Origin: Erwinia sp. E602
GTDB lineage: Bacteria > Pseudomonadota > Gammaproteobacteria > Enterobacterales > Enterobacteriaceae
Reading direction: 5' to 3'
Length of the DNA: 64,000 nucleotides
Assembly (NCBI RefSeq): GCF_018141005.1
Contig: NZ_CP046582.1
Location: 4,030,001 to 4,094,000, forward strand
Of this stretch, positions 32,712-43,336 are shown in pieces (the first letter of the stretch is position 1; the number at the start of each line of letters is the position of its first letter). The notes below the pieces were generated by a model that was not told the DNA's origin, ran no database searches, and saw only the letters and a list, made by a program, of their open reading frames with translations. The translations under genes and the position numbers were made by a program.

Positions 32712-32930
32712 ATTTTCCGGGTTTGCTGCCGTTTGCTGCACTGCGGTCATGCTGCGTTAAAGGCCGCCTCAAAATGCTCACCTGCCCTCAGTAAAGTGCG
32801 CTTTTTCGGCGGCCTTTGCCCGCTACACTGCCTCCGGCAGCCTGTCTGAAAAAAAATAATCCATTGCAGTGTCTTTCAGTTAAGCCTTGCACAGACCGTC
32901 TGTTGTCAGCACGGCCTGTCTGTCACTCAC

Positions 32931-34082
32931 TTAGCGCAGCTTCACCCGCAGCAGCAGATACCCCACTACCGCCGACACCACCGATCCGGTCAGAATACCG
33001 ATCTTAGCCAGCGTCACCAGCTCCTCGTGCGCCGCATCAAAGGCCAGCGAAGCGATGAAGATCGACATGGTAAAGCCAATCCCACACAGCACGCCGACCG
33101 CGGCGATATCGATCATGCGGGTTTTTTCCGGCAGTGCTGCCAGCTTCAGCTTCACCGCCAGCCAGCAGATCAGCGTAATGCCCAGCGGCTTGCCGATAAA
33201 CAGACCGAGCACGATGCCCAGCGGCACCGCCGAGAACAGCCCACCCGCCGGTACGCCAGCCAGCGAGACGCCAGCGTTGGCAAAGGCGAACAGCGGCAGG
33301 ATCAGCCAGCTGACCCACGGCTGCAGGCCGTGCGCCAGCTCAACCGCCGGTGACGGGCCGTCCGGGTTCTTCAACGGAATAAAGAAACCAACGACCACCC
33401 CGGCCAGCGTGGCGTGCACCCCCGACTTCAGCACCGCCACCCACAGCACCATTCCCACCAGCAGATAGAGCGACGTCTTGCGCACGCCGCACAGGTTAAG
33501 CAGCGCCAGCGCCACGATGGCGGCAGCGGCAACGCCGAGCGAGGCCAGCGACAGGTTGCTGGTATAGAAGAAGGCAATAATTACGATGGCGCCGAGATCG
33601 TCGATCACCGCCAGCGCCATCAGGAAGATCTTCAGCTGCACCGGCACCCGGCTACCGAGCAGCGCCAGAATCCCCAGTGCAAAGGCGATATCGGTAGCGG
33701 TGGGGATCGCCCAGCCGTGGATCGCCAGCCCGTCGGCGTGGTTAAACGCCGCGTAGATCAGCGCCGGGGCCAGCATCCCGCCCAGTGCGGCGATCAGCGG
33801 GAACACCGCCCGCTGGCGGCTGTTCAGCGAGCCGGTGATCAGCTCGCGTTTGACTTCCAGACCAATCAGCAGGAAGAACAGCGCCATCAGCGCATCGTTA
33901 ATCCACAGCAGCAGGTCCTTATTGATGTCGAGGCTGCCGAAGCGGAACTGCACCGGGGTGGCCAGGAGCGCCTGATAGGCGTCGCGGGTGCCATCGTGGT
34001 TAGCCAGAAACATGGCGATCGCCGCCGCGATAATCAGTACGACGCCACCGGTCGCATCATTGTTAAACAGTTTTTTTAGCAT
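32931..34082 (-). CDS. nhaA: Na+/H+ antiporter NhaA
   Basis: pH-regulated inner-membrane antiporter that exports sodium in exchange for protons. Twelve hydrophobic helices; key residues are visible: the aspartate pair in [10 protein letters not shown], the aspartate in [11 protein letters not shown], the pH-linked histidine in [10 protein letters not shown] and the lysine in FIGKPLGI. The ATG at 34082 gives 383 residues (E. coli: 388) and the family N-terminus ([13 protein letters not shown]); an in-frame ATG at 34181 is too far upstream. In E. coli the LysR-type activator nhaR follows directly; here rpsT does, and no nhaR is present. Confidence 0.95.
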   Translation of the reverse strand: MLKKLFNNDATGGVVLIIAAAIAMFLANHDGTRDAYQALLATPVQFRFGSLDINKDLLLWINDALMALFFLLIGLEVKRELITGSLNSRQRAVFPLIAALGGMLAPALIYAAFNHADGLAIHGWAIPTATDIAFALGILALLGSRVPVQLKIFLMALAVIDDLGAIVIIAFFYTSNLSLASLGVAAAAIVALALLNLCGVRKTSLYLLVGMVLWVAVLKSGVHATLAGVVVGFFIPLKNPDGPSPAVELAHGLQPWVSWLILPLFAFANAGVSLAGVPAGGLFSAVPLGIVLGLFIGKPLGITLICWLAVKLKLAALPEKTRMIDIAAVGVLCGIGFTMSIFIASLAFDAAHEELVTLAKIGILTGSVVSAVVGYLLLRVKLR

Positions 34083-34355
34083 GCTTTTCAATTCCAGGCT
34101 CCGCTGAATGTGACAAGAGTTGTCAGAATGGCGTCTAGCATACGTCTTTAACGCGCGGGGAAAAACGGCTTTTACCGGCATTTACCGGCTTCCAGAAACC
34201 AGCGAAGTGAGCGCGCGCGCCACGAGGGCCAGCAACACCGGTAAAAAGAACGGGGATGACCGTTCAGAGGGTCAGAAAAGAAGGGAAGCTTTTAAGGGCT
34301 TAAGGCTGACAAAGCGTACTTAATCTGCACGGCGAATAAGGGCGGCGCGGAAAAC
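34083..34355. other. nhaA-dnaJ intergenic stretch
   Basis: About 270 bases before the dnaJ terminator. It should hold the nhaA promoter on the minus strand. Short reading frames cross it but none has a good ribosome-binding site. I see no repeat or RNA gene. Confidence 0.5.
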
Positions 34356-34385
34356 AAAAAAGCGGAGGATTTCCCCTCCGCTTTT
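34356..34385 (-). terminator. Terminator after dnaJ
   Basis: On the minus strand: AAAAGCGGAGG, short loop, CCTCCGCTTTT and further Ts. An 11-pair stem, 25 bases beyond the dnaJ stop codon. Confidence 0.9.
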
Positions 34386-34409
34386 AGCGTTGACCGTTTA
34401 CAGGCGCGG

Positions 34410-35552
34410 TTAGCGCGTCAGGTCATCAAAGAACTTCTTCACGCCGTCAAAGAAGCTTTTTGAACGCGGGCTGTTGTTGTGCTCGCCGCTCGGCCCGCCA
34501 AAACTCTCTTCCAGCTCGCGCAGCAGCGCTTTCTGCTTGTCATTAAGGCTGACCGGGGTTTCCACCACCACGCGGCACAGCAGGTCGCCCTGCGCGCCAC
34601 CACGGACGGATTTAACGCCCTTGCCGCGCATGCGGAACAGTTTGCCGGTCTGGGTTTCCGCCGGCACCTTCAGCTTCACCCGGCCATCGAGGGTCGGCAC
34701 TTCAATTTCGCCGCCGAGCGCCGCCATCACAAAGTTGATCGGCACTTCGCAGTAGAGGTTGTTCTCTTCACGTTCGAAGATATGGTGCTTGCGCACCTGC
34801 ACCTGAACGTAGAGATCGCCCGCCGGCGCGCCCTGCTCGCCGGCTTCACCTTCACCGGTAAGGCGAATGCGGTCGCCGGTGTCCACGCCCGCCGGAATTT
34901 TCACCGACAGGGTTTTAGATTTCTCTACCCGGCCGTGGCCGCGGCAGGCGTTGCACGGATCTTTAATGATCGAGCCGCGCCCCTGGCAGGTCGGGCACGC
35001 CTGCTGCACGGTAAAGAAGCCCTGGCGCATCTGCACCTGGCCGGCACCGTGACAGGTGGAACAGGTTTGTGGCTTGGTTCCCACCTTCGCCCCGCTGCCG
35101 TGGCAGACGTCACACTCTTCCAGCGTAGGGATACGGATCTCTTTGGTCACGCCGCGTACCGCTTCTTCCAGCGACAGCTCCATGTTGTAGCGTAAATCAG
35201 CACCGCGCGCGGCGCGCTGCTGACGGCGGCCTCCGCCGAAGATATCGCCGAATACGTCGCCAAAGATATCACTGAAGTCTGCGCCGCCGCCGCCAAAGCC
35301 GCCGTGACCGCCGCCCATACCGCCCTGCTCGAAGGCCGCGTGACCGTACTGATCGTAGGCCGCACGCTTCTGCGCATCGGTCAGAATTTCGTAGGCTTCT
35401 TTAATCTCTTTAAACTTGCCTTCGGCTTCTTTATCGCCCTGGTTACGGTCCGGGTGATACTTCATCGCCAGGCGCTTATAGGCCTTTTTGATCTCACGCT
35501 CTTCCGCTGATTTGGAAACGCCTAAAATCTCGTAATAATCTTGCTTCGCCAT
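34410..35552 (-). CDS. dnaJ: Co-chaperone DnaJ (Hsp40)
   Basis: Type I J-protein that delivers clients to DnaK and stimulates its ATPase. J domain with HPD in [11 protein letters not shown] (residues 30-40), Gly/Phe-rich linker (about 75-105), four zinc-binding repeats ([32 protein letters not shown]) and a C-terminal client-binding domain. 380 residues against 376 in E. coli. It lies 252 bases after dnaK, longer than the usual gap of under 100, because an ERIC element is inserted there. Confidence 0.98.
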   Translation of the reverse strand: MAKQDYYEILGVSKSAEEREIKKAYKRLAMKYHPDRNQGDKEAEGKFKEIKEAYEILTDAQKRAAYDQYGHAAFEQGGMGGGHGGFGGGGADFSDIFGDVFGDIFGGGRRQQRAARGADLRYNMELSLEEAVRGVTKEIRIPTLEECDVCHGSGAKVGTKPQTCSTCHGAGQVQMRQGFFTVQQACPTCQGRGSIIKDPCNACRGHGRVEKSKTLSVKIPAGVDTGDRIRLTGEGEAGEQGAPAGDLYVQVQVRKHHIFEREENNLYCEVPINFVMAALGGEIEVPTLDGRVKLKVPAETQTGKLFRMRGKGVKSVRGGAQGDLLCRVVVETPVSLNDKQKALLRELEESFGGPSGEHNNSPRSKSFFDGVKKFFDDLTR

Positions 35553-35630
35553 GGTAATTTTCAGCCCTTAACATGCGTGCACGGGCGAGGAGATCTCTCC
35601 ACGCCCGTGCTGGTTAAATCCGCCACTACG

Positions 35631-35742
35631 ATACATCATGCTTCAGGCTGCCTCTGCGTTGGCTGCTCTCGCTCACCCCAGTCACACAGATCTCTGTGCT
35701 GCCGGGGATTCACGCGTTTACCGCCTTGATGCACCCAGTGTA
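35631..35742 (-). repeat. ERIC (IRU) intergenic repeat, copy 2, between dnaK and dnaJ
   Basis: Reverse complement of the copy at 10541-10650: blocks GTGAATCCCCGGCAGC and GTGACTGGGGTGAGCGA, then AGCCAACGCAGAGGCAGC. It lies within the dnaK-dnaJ message, so it will be transcribed as a folded RNA segment between the two cistrons. Confidence 0.92.
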
Positions 35743-35804
35743 GCCCCCATGAAGGGACCTGAATGGTTGTATGTATCAGTAGTGACGAGCCCGCTCAAGG
35801 GCGA

Positions 35805-37715
35805 TTATTTTTTGTCTTTAACTTCTTCGAATTCGGCGTCAACCACGTCGTCATCTTTCTTCGTTGCGTCGGTGGCGTCAGCTGCACCGCCGGCGGCCTG
35901 CTGCTGCTGAGCGAACTCCATCAGCTTGCCGGACACTTCCATCAGCGCCTGAATCTTAGCTTCGATTTCCGCTTTGTCTTCGCCTTTCAGCGCGGTGTTC
36001 AGCTCGGCCAGCGCCGCTTCGATCGGTGCTTTGTCTTCTGCTGGCAGTTTATCGCCGGCTTCGTCCAGCTGCTTACGGGTGCTGTGCGCAGCCTGATCAC
36101 CCTGGTTACGGGTCTGCACCAGCTCTTCAAACTTGCGGTCAGATTCTGCGTTCGCTTCCGCATCACGCACCATTTTTGCGATCTCTTCTTCGTTCAGACC
36201 GGAAGAGGCCTTGATGGTGATCTTCTGCTCTTTACCGCTGTTTTTGTCCTTGGCAGACACGTGCAGGATACCGTCAGCATCGATATCGAAGGTCACTTCG
36301 ATCTGCGGCATGCCGCGCGGCGCTGACTGAATACCGTCGAGGTTAAACTGACCCAGCGATTTGTTATCCGCCGCACGTTTACGCTCGCCCTGCACCACAT
36401 GGATGGTCACCGCAGACTGGTTGTCTTCTGCCGTTGAGAACACCTGGCTGTGTTTAGTCGGGATAGTGGTGTTCTTGGTGATCAGCGAGGTCATCACGCC
36501 GCCCATGGTTTCAATACCCAGCGACAGCGGGGTAACGTCCAACAGCAGAACGTCTTTGACTTCACCGGCCAGCACGCCACCCTGCACCGCAGCACCTACG
36601 GCGACGGCTTCGTCCGGGTTAACGTCTTTACGCGGCTCTTTACCGAAGAACTCGGCCACTTTCGCCTGCACCATTGGCATACGAGTCTGACCACCGACCA
36701 GGATCACGTCGTTGATGTCAGAAACCGACAGGCCGGCATCCTGCAGCGCAACTTTCAGCGGATCGATAGAGCGCGCGACCAGGTCTTCTACCAGTGATTC
36801 CAGTTTCGCACGGGTCACTTTGATGTTCAGGTGCTTAGGACCGGTGGCATCTGCAGTGATGTACGGCAGGTTAACGTCGGTCTGCTGCGCAGAAGAGAGC
36901 TCGATTTTCGCTTTCTCTGCCGCTTCTTTCAGACGCTGCATTGCCAGCGGGTCGTTGTGCAGATCGATGCCCTGATCTTTCTTAAATTCAGCCACGAGGT
37001 AGTTGATCATACGGCTGTCGAAGTCTTCACCACCCAGGTGGGTATCACCGTTGGTTGCCAGTACTTCGAAGGTTTTTTCGCCGTCAACTTCGTCGATTTC
37101 GATAATGGAGATATCGAAAGTACCGCCGCCCAGGTCATATACCGCGATGGTGCGGTTGCCCTGGCCTTTGTCCAGACCGTAAGCCAGCGCGGCAGCGGTC
37201 GGTTCGTTGATGATACGTTTTACTTCCAGACCCGCGATACGGCCGGCGTCTTTGGTTGCCTGGCGCTGCGCATCGTTGAAGTAGGCCGGAACGGTAATTA
37301 CCGCTTCAGTTACCGGCTCACCCAGGTAATCTTCTGCCGTTTTCTTCATTTTTTTCAGCACTTCGGCTGAAATCTGTGGCGGCGCCACGCGCTGGCCTTT
37401 CACGTCCAGCCAGGCATCGCCGTTGTCGGCACCGACGATTTTGAACGGCATGATTTTGATATCACGCTGTACTTCTTCGTCCTGGAAGCGACGGCCAATC
37501 AGGCGCTTGATCGCAAACAGGGTGTTCTGCGGGTTAGTCACCGCCTGACGTTTAGCAGGCTGACCGACCAGCGTTTCACCGTCCTGGGTATACGCGATGA
37601 TCGATGGCGTGGTGCGATCGCCTTCGGCGTTCTCCAGCACACGCGCTTTACCGCCATCCATAATAGCCACACAAGAGTTGGTGGTGCCCAGGTCAATACC
37701 AATAATCTTACCCAT
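35805..37715 (-). CDS. dnaK: Chaperone DnaK (Hsp70)
   Basis: Central ATP-dependent chaperone and negative regulator of sigma-32. N-terminal ATPase domain ([12 protein letters not shown] at residues 5-16; phosphate loop [13 protein letters not shown] near 195; [11 protein letters not shown] near 340), conserved linker [12 protein letters not shown], substrate-binding domain and helical lid, ending in EEVKDKK as in E. coli. 636 residues against 638. Preceded by two sigma-32 promoters. Confidence 0.99.
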   Translation of the reverse strand: MGKIIGIDLGTTNSCVAIMDGGKARVLENAEGDRTTPSIIAYTQDGETLVGQPAKRQAVTNPQNTLFAIKRLIGRRFQDEEVQRDIKIMPFKIVGADNGDAWLDVKGQRVAPPQISAEVLKKMKKTAEDYLGEPVTEAVITVPAYFNDAQRQATKDAGRIAGLEVKRIINEPTAAALAYGLDKGQGNRTIAVYDLGGGTFDISIIEIDEVDGEKTFEVLATNGDTHLGGEDFDSRMINYLVAEFKKDQGIDLHNDPLAMQRLKEAAEKAKIELSSAQQTDVNLPYITADATGPKHLNIKVTRAKLESLVEDLVARSIDPLKVALQDAGLSVSDINDVILVGGQTRMPMVQAKVAEFFGKEPRKDVNPDEAVAVGAAVQGGVLAGEVKDVLLLDVTPLSLGIETMGGVMTSLITKNTTIPTKHSQVFSTAEDNQSAVTIHVVQGERKRAADNKSLGQFNLDGIQSAPRGMPQIEVTFDIDADGILHVSAKDKNSGKEQKITIKASSGLNEEEIAKMVRDAEANAESDRKFEELVQTRNQGDQAAHSTRKQLDEAGDKLPAEDKAPIEAALAELNTALKGEDKAEIEAKIQALMEVSGKLMEFAQQQQAAGGAADATDATKKDDDVVDAEFEEVKDKK

Positions 37716-37762
37716 CTAAACGTCTCCCACTTAAATTTGTTTCAAATCAGGTTATGAACCTT

Positions 37763-37790
37763 AAATGCGGGCGTTTCCGGCAGTTTCAAC
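37763..37790 (-). promoter_or_regulatory. Sigma-32 promoter P2 of dnaK
   Basis: Minus strand: -35 GTTGAAA (37784-37790), 12-base spacer, -10 CCCGCATTT (37763-37771). It resembles the E. coli dnaK P2, including the CAGTTGAAAC block. One or two -10 mismatches make it weaker than P1. Confidence 0.65.
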
Positions 37791-37839
37791 TGCGCGCCCT
37801 GCGCTTTTTTTCCAGGTTCCTCGCCTCGGATGCCAGATA

Positions 37840-37867
37840 AGATGGGGCCGAGTGCCCCGGCATCAAG
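37840..37867 (-). promoter_or_regulatory. Sigma-32 heat-shock promoter P1 of dnaK
   Basis: Minus strand: -35 CTTGATG preceded by CC (37861-37867), 13-base spacer, -10 CCCCATCT (37840-37847). This is almost the sigma-32 consensus (CTTGAAA, CCCCATNT). It lies about 125 bases before the dnaK start. Confidence 0.88.
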
Positions 37868-37898
37868 GGGGATGACGAAAAAAATTTCACTTTCGCTA

Positions 37899-37934
37899 TA
37901 AAAAAACCCGCTGCGCGGCGGCGGAGCGGGTTTT
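37899..37934 (-). terminator. Terminator after the MHS-type transporter gene
   Basis: Minus strand: AACCCGCT, 12-base loop, AGCGGGTT and a long T run. It insulates dnaK from the upstream transporter gene. Confidence 0.88.
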
Positions 37935-37953
37935 CAGGAGATGGCGATGCCTT

Positions 37954-39258
37954 TTAGCGGGCGTCGGCCTGCTTCAGTGACGTACGCTGGCCCGCGTCCC
38001 GCAGCAGCCAGAAACCGAGCAGCAGCCCGATCGCCGCCAGCCCGACCACATAATAAGCCGGTGCCATCGGCGTCCACTTCATCAGCAGGGTGATGGTGAC
38101 CGGCGTCAGGCCGCCAAAAATCGCGTAGGAGAGATTATACGAGAAGGAGAAGCCGGTAAAACGCACCTCGGCCGGGAACGCCCCAACCATCACGAACGGC
38201 ACCACCCCCACCACGCCCACGCACAGGCCGGCGATGGCATAGGCCACCATCAGCTGCTCCGGCGCCAGCGCCGCTACCTGGAAAAACGACCAGCAGGAGA
38301 TCGCCAGCAGCAGGCTACCGACAATCAGCACCACCGCCGCACCGAACCTGTCCACCAGCGCCCCGGCGACGATACAGCCGATAATCAACATCACGGTCGC
38401 CACGCTGTTAGCCTGCAGCGCCGCCGTGGCCGGAATGCCGTGCACCTTCTGCAGCAGGGTCGGTGCCATCAGCAGCACCACCATAATACAGGCCGATAGC
38501 ATCCAGGTGAGCAGCATCGACAGCACCACGCTGCCCTTATGATCGCGCAGCACGGTTTTCAGCGGCAGCCCGGCGGCCAGCGCCTTGCGCTGCTGCATGG
38601 CGGTAAACACCGGGGTTTCATGCAGCCAGCGGCGCAGATACATTGCCCCAAGGCCAAAAATGCCGCCCAGCAGGAACGGAATGCGCCAGCCGCCGTCGAG
38701 GATCGCCTGCGGGGTCAGCGCGCTGGTCAGCAGCGTGGCGACCAGCGATCCCAGCAGAATACCGAAGGTCAGCCCGGCGGTCAGCGTGCCGCAGGCAAAA
38801 CCGACGCGCTTTTGCGGCACGTGCTCGGCGACAAACACCCAGGCACCCGGTACCTCACCGCCGATCGCCGCCCCCTGCAGCACGCGCAGCAGCAACAGCG
38901 CCACCGGTGCGGCAATACCAATGGTGGCGTAGGTCGGCATCAGCCCCATCGCCAGCGTCGGCAGCGCCATCATCAGAATACTCAGGCTGAACATTTTCTT
39001 GCGGCCGCGGCTGTCGCCGAAGTGCGCCATAATCAGCCCACCCAGTGGCCGCGCCAGATAGCCGGCGGCAAAGATCGCAAAGGTCTGCAGCTGGCGCAGC
39101 CACTCGGGAATATCCGCCGGGAAGAACAGCTGGCCGATGGTGGCGGCAAAGAAGACGAAGATGATGAAGTCGTAGAACTCCAGCGCACCACCGAGGGCGG
39201 CCAGAGATAACGTTTTATAGTCCTGCCCGGTAAGGCGATGCGCGGTTTCGGATGCCAT
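37954..39258 (-). CDS. MFS transporter, metabolite:H+ symporter (MHS) family
   Basis: Twelve-helix inner-membrane transporter of the MHS branch of the MFS, relatives of which (ProP, ShiA, KgtP, citrate carriers) import organic acids or osmolytes with protons. 434 residues. Visible marks: GGALEFYDFIIFVFFA near residue 25 (the E-F-Y-D element of this branch), MAHFGDSRGRKKMF between helices 2 and 3, and LLRVLQGAAIGGEVPGAW in helix 4. It lies between mog and dnaK, where E. coli has satP and yaaW-yaaI, and faces the same way as dnaK but with a terminator between. The substrate is unknown. Confidence 0.88.
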   Translation of the reverse strand: MASETAHRLTGQDYKTLSLAALGGALEFYDFIIFVFFAATIGQLFFPADIPEWLRQLQTFAIFAAGYLARPLGGLIMAHFGDSRGRKKMFSLSILMMALPTLAMGLMPTYATIGIAAPVALLLLRVLQGAAIGGEVPGAWVFVAEHVPQKRVGFACGTLTAGLTFGILLGSLVATLLTSALTPQAILDGGWRIPFLLGGIFGLGAMYLRRWLHETPVFTAMQQRKALAAGLPLKTVLRDHKGSVVLSMLLTWMLSACIMVVLLMAPTLLQKVHGIPATAALQANSVATVMLIIGCIVAGALVDRFGAAVVLIVGSLLLAISCWSFFQVAALAPEQLMVAYAIAGLCVGVVGVVPFVMVGAFPAEVRFTGFSFSYNLSYAIFGGLTPVTITLLMKWTPMAPAYYVVGLAAIGLLLGFWLLRDAGQRTSLKQADAR

Positions 39259-39380
39259 TGCTGATAAGTCCAGTGTCAGATGAAATTCATATAGTCCGTT
39301 GTGTAAAGCTAAACGTACTATATCGTCAATTTACTGACACACCATTGCAAGCTGGATCTTATCCGTGAAATAGCAGATTT

Positions 39381-39968
39381 TTAGCCGTTTGTTTCACGTC
39401 TGGCACTTTTAGGCCGAAAAGCTGCTACCACCTGCGGATCTGTCTCGACGTATGGGCCCTCCAGCAGCTGGATGCAGTACGGCACGCTGGCAAAAATGCC
39501 CGCCACCAGCGCTTTGCCGTCGGCATCTTTCAGCCCTTCCAGCGTCTCCTGAATCGACTTCGGCTGGCCGGGCAGGTTGATCACTAAAGACTGTTTGCGG
39601 ATCACCCCCACCTGGCGGGAGAGGATCGCGGTGGGTACAAAGTTAAGGCTAATCTGGCGCATCTGCTCGCCAAAACCGGGCATCTCGCGATCGGCAATCG
39701 CCAGCGTGGCGTCCGGCGTCACGTCGCGCCGCGCCGGGCCGGTGCCGCCGGTGGTGAGCACCAGATGACAGAACAGCTCGTCGACCAGTTCACAGATCGC
39801 CTGCTCAATCATCGGCTGCTCATCGGGCACCAGACGCGTTTCTATTTCGAACGGCGTGGTCAGCGCGCGTCTCAGCCAGGCTTCCAGCGCCGGCAGCCCC
39901 AGGTCGGGATAGATGCCGTTAGCGGCGCGGTCGGAAACGGAGATCAGTCCTATGCGGAGTGTGTTCAT
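39381..39968 (-). CDS. mog: Molybdopterin adenylyltransferase Mog
   Basis: Adenylates molybdopterin, activating it for molybdenum insertion by MoeA. The MPT-binding motif TTGGTGPARRDVTPDAT is intact (residues 69-85), as are DREMPGFGEQMR and the C-terminal YCIQLLEGPYVET. The ATG at 39968 gives 195 residues, equal to E. coli; earlier in-frame starts (40037) give a poor N-terminus. It follows talB in the same direction, as in E. coli. Confidence 0.96.
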   Translation of the reverse strand: MNTLRIGLISVSDRAANGIYPDLGLPALEAWLRRALTTPFEIETRLVPDEQPMIEQAICELVDELFCHLVLTTGGTGPARRDVTPDATLAIADREMPGFGEQMRQISLNFVPTAILSRQVGVIRKQSLVINLPGQPKSIQETLEGLKDADGKALVAGIFASVPYCIQLLEGPYVETDPQVVAAFRPKSARRETNG

Positions 39969-40179
39969 ATTGGGTTCGCCGTCAGCAAAGAAGAGAGGCA
40001 GGCAGTATAACCGCAAAGCACCATGAGTGGCAGGCACAGAGAGCAGGAAGGCGGGGGGAGGTTCGTGTTACCGGGGACAGCTGCCAGAGAGACGCCAGGT
40101 CTGCACAGAGGCGTTAGCGGGCCAGAGCGGGTGGAGGCAGTGGAGGCAGTGCGGCCGGTGACCCGGCCGCGCTTAACGA

Positions 40180-41133
40180 TTACAGCAGGTCGGCAATCAT
40201 TTTATCCAGTTTGCCCTGGTCGATGGCAAAGTTACGGATGCCTTCAGCCAGTTTCTGTACCGCCATTGGATCCTGGTTGTGCTGCCACAGGAACTCAGCC
40301 TCGGTCATTTTAGCCGGACGCGCTTTCACTTCACCGGTGTAAGACAGCTTGCGCTCAACGGTGCCTTCGGTCTCCGCCAGCTCTTTCAGCAGGCCCGGGG
40401 AGATGGTCAGACGGTCACAGCCGGCCAGTTCGATGATCTCACCAACGTTACGGAAGCTGGCGCCCATCACCACGGTCTCGTAACCGTGCTGCTTGTAGTA
40501 TTCGTAGATTTCGGTCACTGACACCACGCCCGGATCTTCATTCGGCGCGTACTCTTTCTTGTCGGTGTTGGCTTTGTACCAGTCGAGGATACGGCCCACG
40601 AACGGAGAGATCAGGAACACGCCCGCTTCTGCGCAGGAACGCGCCTGAGCGAAGGAGAACAGCAGGGTCAGGTTACAGTTGATGCCTTCTTTTTCCAGCT
40701 GCTCGGCGGCACGGATGCCCTGCCAGGTGGACGCCAGCTTGATCAGGATGCGGTCGTTGCTGATGCCGGCATCGTTGTACAGTTTGATCAGGCTGCGTGC
40801 CTTGGCTACGCTGCCTTCGGTGTCGTAAGACAGACGCGCATCAACTTCGGTAGAGATGCGGCCCGGAACCAGCTTCAGGATCTCCAGACCGATGTTTACC
40901 GCCAGCTTGTCAGCGGCGTAAGCGACCTGCTCTGCTTTATCGCTGCTCTGCTCGCGCGCCCAGACGACAGCTTCGTCGATCAGCTTACGGTATTCTGGGA
41001 TCTGCGCTGCGCTCAGGATCAGCGACGGGTTAGTGGTCGCGTCCTGAGGTTTGTAGAGTTTCATTGCCGCGATATCGCCGGTGTCGGCAACTACGGTAGT
41101 GACTTGACGCAGGGAGGTTAATTTGTCCGTCAT
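40180..41133 (-). CDS. talB: Transaldolase TalB
   Basis: Non-oxidative pentose phosphate pathway enzyme that moves a dihydroxyacetone unit between sugar phosphates by a Schiff-base lysine. The lysine is in [12 protein letters not shown] (near residue 132) and an active-site aspartate in VVADTGDI (near 17). The ATG at 41133 gives 317 residues, exactly the E. coli TalB length; an in-frame ATG five codons upstream is less likely. It diverges from yaaA across 258 bases that presumably contain both promoters. Confidence 0.97.
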   Translation of the reverse strand: MTDKLTSLRQVTTVVADTGDIAAMKLYKPQDATTNPSLILSAAQIPEYRKLIDEAVVWAREQSSDKAEQVAYAADKLAVNIGLEILKLVPGRISTEVDARLSYDTEGSVAKARSLIKLYNDAGISNDRILIKLASTWQGIRAAEQLEKEGINCNLTLLFSFAQARSCAEAGVFLISPFVGRILDWYKANTDKKEYAPNEDPGVVSVTEIYEYYKQHGYETVVMGASFRNVGEIIELAGCDRLTISPGLLKELAETEGTVERKLSYTGEVKARPAKMTEAEFLWQHNQDPMAVQKLAEGIRNFAIDQGKLDKMIADLL

Positions 41134-41391
41134 GTTTGTCATTCTCATCGAGGTTGATTTGATAGGGTGTTGAAAATGTCTGCCCCGGATGATAGCACGC
41201 GCAACTCACCATGCAAGCAGCAGCGTTCCCCGTAACACCAGTGACGAACATCGCAGCACAAATGGCTATTTATCCACTATTTTATGCGGGTAATACCCCT
41301 GGCCTATGGCAGTGATTTACCCGTCCGGCGAGCTTTTTTGGTAAAGTAAGCGCTGAGGTTTATCGCAACGAGTCATCACAAGGAAACGACG

Positions 41392-42165
41392 ATGTTAATG
41401 GTAATTTCCCCGGCTAAAACGCTGGACTATGAAAGCCCGTTGGCGACGGCGCGTTTCACGCAACCGGCGCTGCTGGATCAGTCGCAGCAGCTGATTGAGG
41501 TGGCACGCCAGCTCTCCCCGGCGCAGGTGGGTACGCTGATGCACATCAGCGACAAGCTGGCGCTGCTTAACGCAGAGCGCTTCAACGACTGGCAGCCGGA
41601 TTTCACCCCGGACAACGCCCGTCAGGCGATTCTGGCCTTTAAGGGCGACGTTTACACCGGCCTGCAGGCGGAAACCTTCAGCGAGGCGGATTTTGACTTT
41701 GCCCAGAGCCACCTGCGGATGCTCTCCGGGCTGTACGGCCTGCTGCGCCCGCTGGATCTGATGATGCCCTACCGCCTTGAGATGGGCATCAGGCTGGAGA
41801 ACCCGCGCGCGAAGGACCTTTACGGCTTCTGGGGCGATCGCATTACTACGGCACTGAACGCCGCGCTGGCGGAACAGGGCGACAGCGTGCTGATTAATCT
41901 CGCCTCCGACGAATACTTTAAATCGGTTAAGCCGAAGCAACTTAACGCCGACATTATCAAGCCGGTGTTCCTCGATGAGAAGAACGGCAAGTTCAAGGTG
42001 ATCAGCTTCTACGCCAAGAAGGCGCGCGGCCTGATGAGCCGCTATATCATCCAGAACCGCCTGACGCAGCCGGAACAGCTGAAGAAATTCAACATCGACG
42101 GCTACTTCTATGACGCCGACGGCAGCAGCGGTAACGAGCTGGTGTTTAAGCGCCGCGAAGCGTAA
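41392..42165 (+). CDS. yaaA: Peroxide stress resistance protein YaaA (DUF328/UPF0246)
   Basis: Cytoplasmic protein that lowers free iron and limits Fenton damage under peroxide stress; in E. coli it belongs to the OxyR regulon. 257 residues (E. coli: 258). Family blocks: [13 protein letters not shown] at the start, [14 protein letters not shown] in the middle, [24 protein letters not shown] near the end. AAGGA lies ten bases before the ATG. A GC hairpin (42171-42196) follows but lacks a strong T run. Confidence 0.93.
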   Translation: MLMVISPAKTLDYESPLATARFTQPALLDQSQQLIEVARQLSPAQVGTLMHISDKLALLNAERFNDWQPDFTPDNARQAILAFKGDVYTGLQAETFSEADFDFAQSHLRMLSGLYGLLRPLDLMMPYRLEMGIRLENPRAKDLYGFWGDRITTALNAALAEQGDSVLINLASDEYFKSVKPKQLNADIIKPVFLDEKNGKFKVISFYAKKARGLMSRYIIQNRLTQPEQLKKFNIDGYFYDADGSSGNELVFKRREA

Positions 42166-42308
42166 TGCCACGCCGGGCAGCGCCCCTGCCCGGCCCCCTT
42201 TCACCTGCTGTTCGTTAACCCGCTCACAAATTTTGCATCACCACTCGCGCGCCCGGCAACGGTTGTCCAGGCTTGTCATCATTCAGTCCCCGACAGGAAG
42301 CCTGTCTG

Positions 42309-43127
42309 ATGCACACGCTCTGTATGGAAAAATACTTCAGCGCCGACAGCCAGCCGTTCGCGCTCTACGTCAGCGATCCGGAACGCAATAACTGCGAGCA
42401 CAGCCATGAATTCGACGAACTGGTGTTTGTTGAAAGCGGGCACGGCCTGCACGTGCTCAACGGCCAGCCCAGCTTTGTCCAGCAGGGCGATGTGTTCTTC
42501 GTACACGGCCAGGAAAGCCATTTTTACGACCGGCTGGGCACGCTCAGATTAACCAACCTGCTGATCAACACCCGTCGGCCGTTACGCTATCTGAGCAATC
42601 TTCAGCCGCTGCTGAACGGTATTAACCGCCCCCCCGACCAGCAGCCGGGCTGGCTGACGCCACAGGAGCGTCTGGCCTGCCGTCAGACCATTGCCCGCCT
42701 GACCGCGCCCTCCAGCGACGCGCTGCTGGATGACGCCGCCCGGGAGGTGGTCTGGTTAGAGCTGCTGCTCTCCCTTCATCGTTCCCTGAGCAGCGCCAGT
42801 CGCGGCCATACCCATTTTAAAGCCCATCGTCTGATCCACTGGCTGCAGGCCAACTGTTTTGAAGAGATCGACTGGGACACGCTGTGCAGCCATTTTCTGC
42901 TCAGTAAACGCACGCTGTATCGCCAGGTGAAAGAGATTACCGGGCTTTCTCCGCACCAGTTTATTCGTAAACAGCGCCTGCTCGCCGCGCGCGTCTGGTT
43001 GCGCAGCGGGGAAGCGAGCGTTACGGACATCGCCTTCCGCTGCGGTTTTAGCAGCAGCAACCACTTCTCCTCCAGCTACAAAAATCTGTTCGGCTACGCT
43101 CCCTCACAGGAACCCCTTCAGCCATAA
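42309..43127 (+). CDS. AraC-family transcriptional regulator, RhaS/RhaR-like
   Basis: Probable activator of the rhamnoside-use genes downstream. 272 residues: N-terminal cupin sensor domain (CEHSHEFDELVFVESGHG, then the turn GQPSFVQQGDVFFVHG) and C-terminal double helix-turn-helix of AraC type (about 165-265; LLSKRTLYRQVKEITGLSPHQF and VTDIAFRCGFSSSNHFSSSYKNLFGYAP). The arrangement is like RhaS and RhaR. An in-frame ATG at 42273 exists, but ATG at 42309 has AGGAAG eight bases upstream. The MFS gene follows after 209 bases with a TATAAT at 43231-43236 that lacks a good -35, as expected for an activator-dependent promoter. Confidence 0.82.
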   Translation: MHTLCMEKYFSADSQPFALYVSDPERNNCEHSHEFDELVFVESGHGLHVLNGQPSFVQQGDVFFVHGQESHFYDRLGTLRLTNLLINTRRPLRYLSNLQPLLNGINRPPDQQPGWLTPQERLACRQTIARLTAPSSDALLDDAAREVVWLELLLSLHRSLSSASRGHTHFKAHRLIHWLQANCFEEIDWDTLCSHFLLSKRTLYRQVKEITGLSPHQFIRKQRLLAARVWLRSGEASVTDIAFRCGFSSSNHFSSSYKNLFGYAPSQEPLQP

Positions 43128-43230
43128 AGCCCGCACGCCATTTGTGAGCGGCAGCATGGCAATCTTTCCCTCAGTGCCACCCGCGGTACGCATTTGGCGA
43201 CGCGGCGGTGGCCGCTGCAGTGGGCATTTT

Positions 43231-43236
43231 TATAAT
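43231..43236 (+). promoter_or_regulatory. Candidate -10 element of the rhamnoside operon promoter
   Basis: Perfect TATAAT within the 209-base gap between the regulator gene and the MFS gene. No matching -35 is present 16-18 bases upstream, which fits dependence on an AraC-type activator. The leader to the MFS start would be about 95 bases. Confidence 0.4.
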
Positions 43237-43336
43237 CAGAACGTTACCTGCTAACGGTGGCATCCGGGCGGTCAGCCCGCATAAACAGGCATCAGTGCCT
43301 CTGATAACAACAATACTTCCTGTACCCGAGGTCTTT

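Noticed and set aside
43147..43168. Possible CRP site between the AraC-type regulator gene and the MFS gene
   Set aside because: Only one half (TGTGA) matches; the other half does not, so it is not supported.
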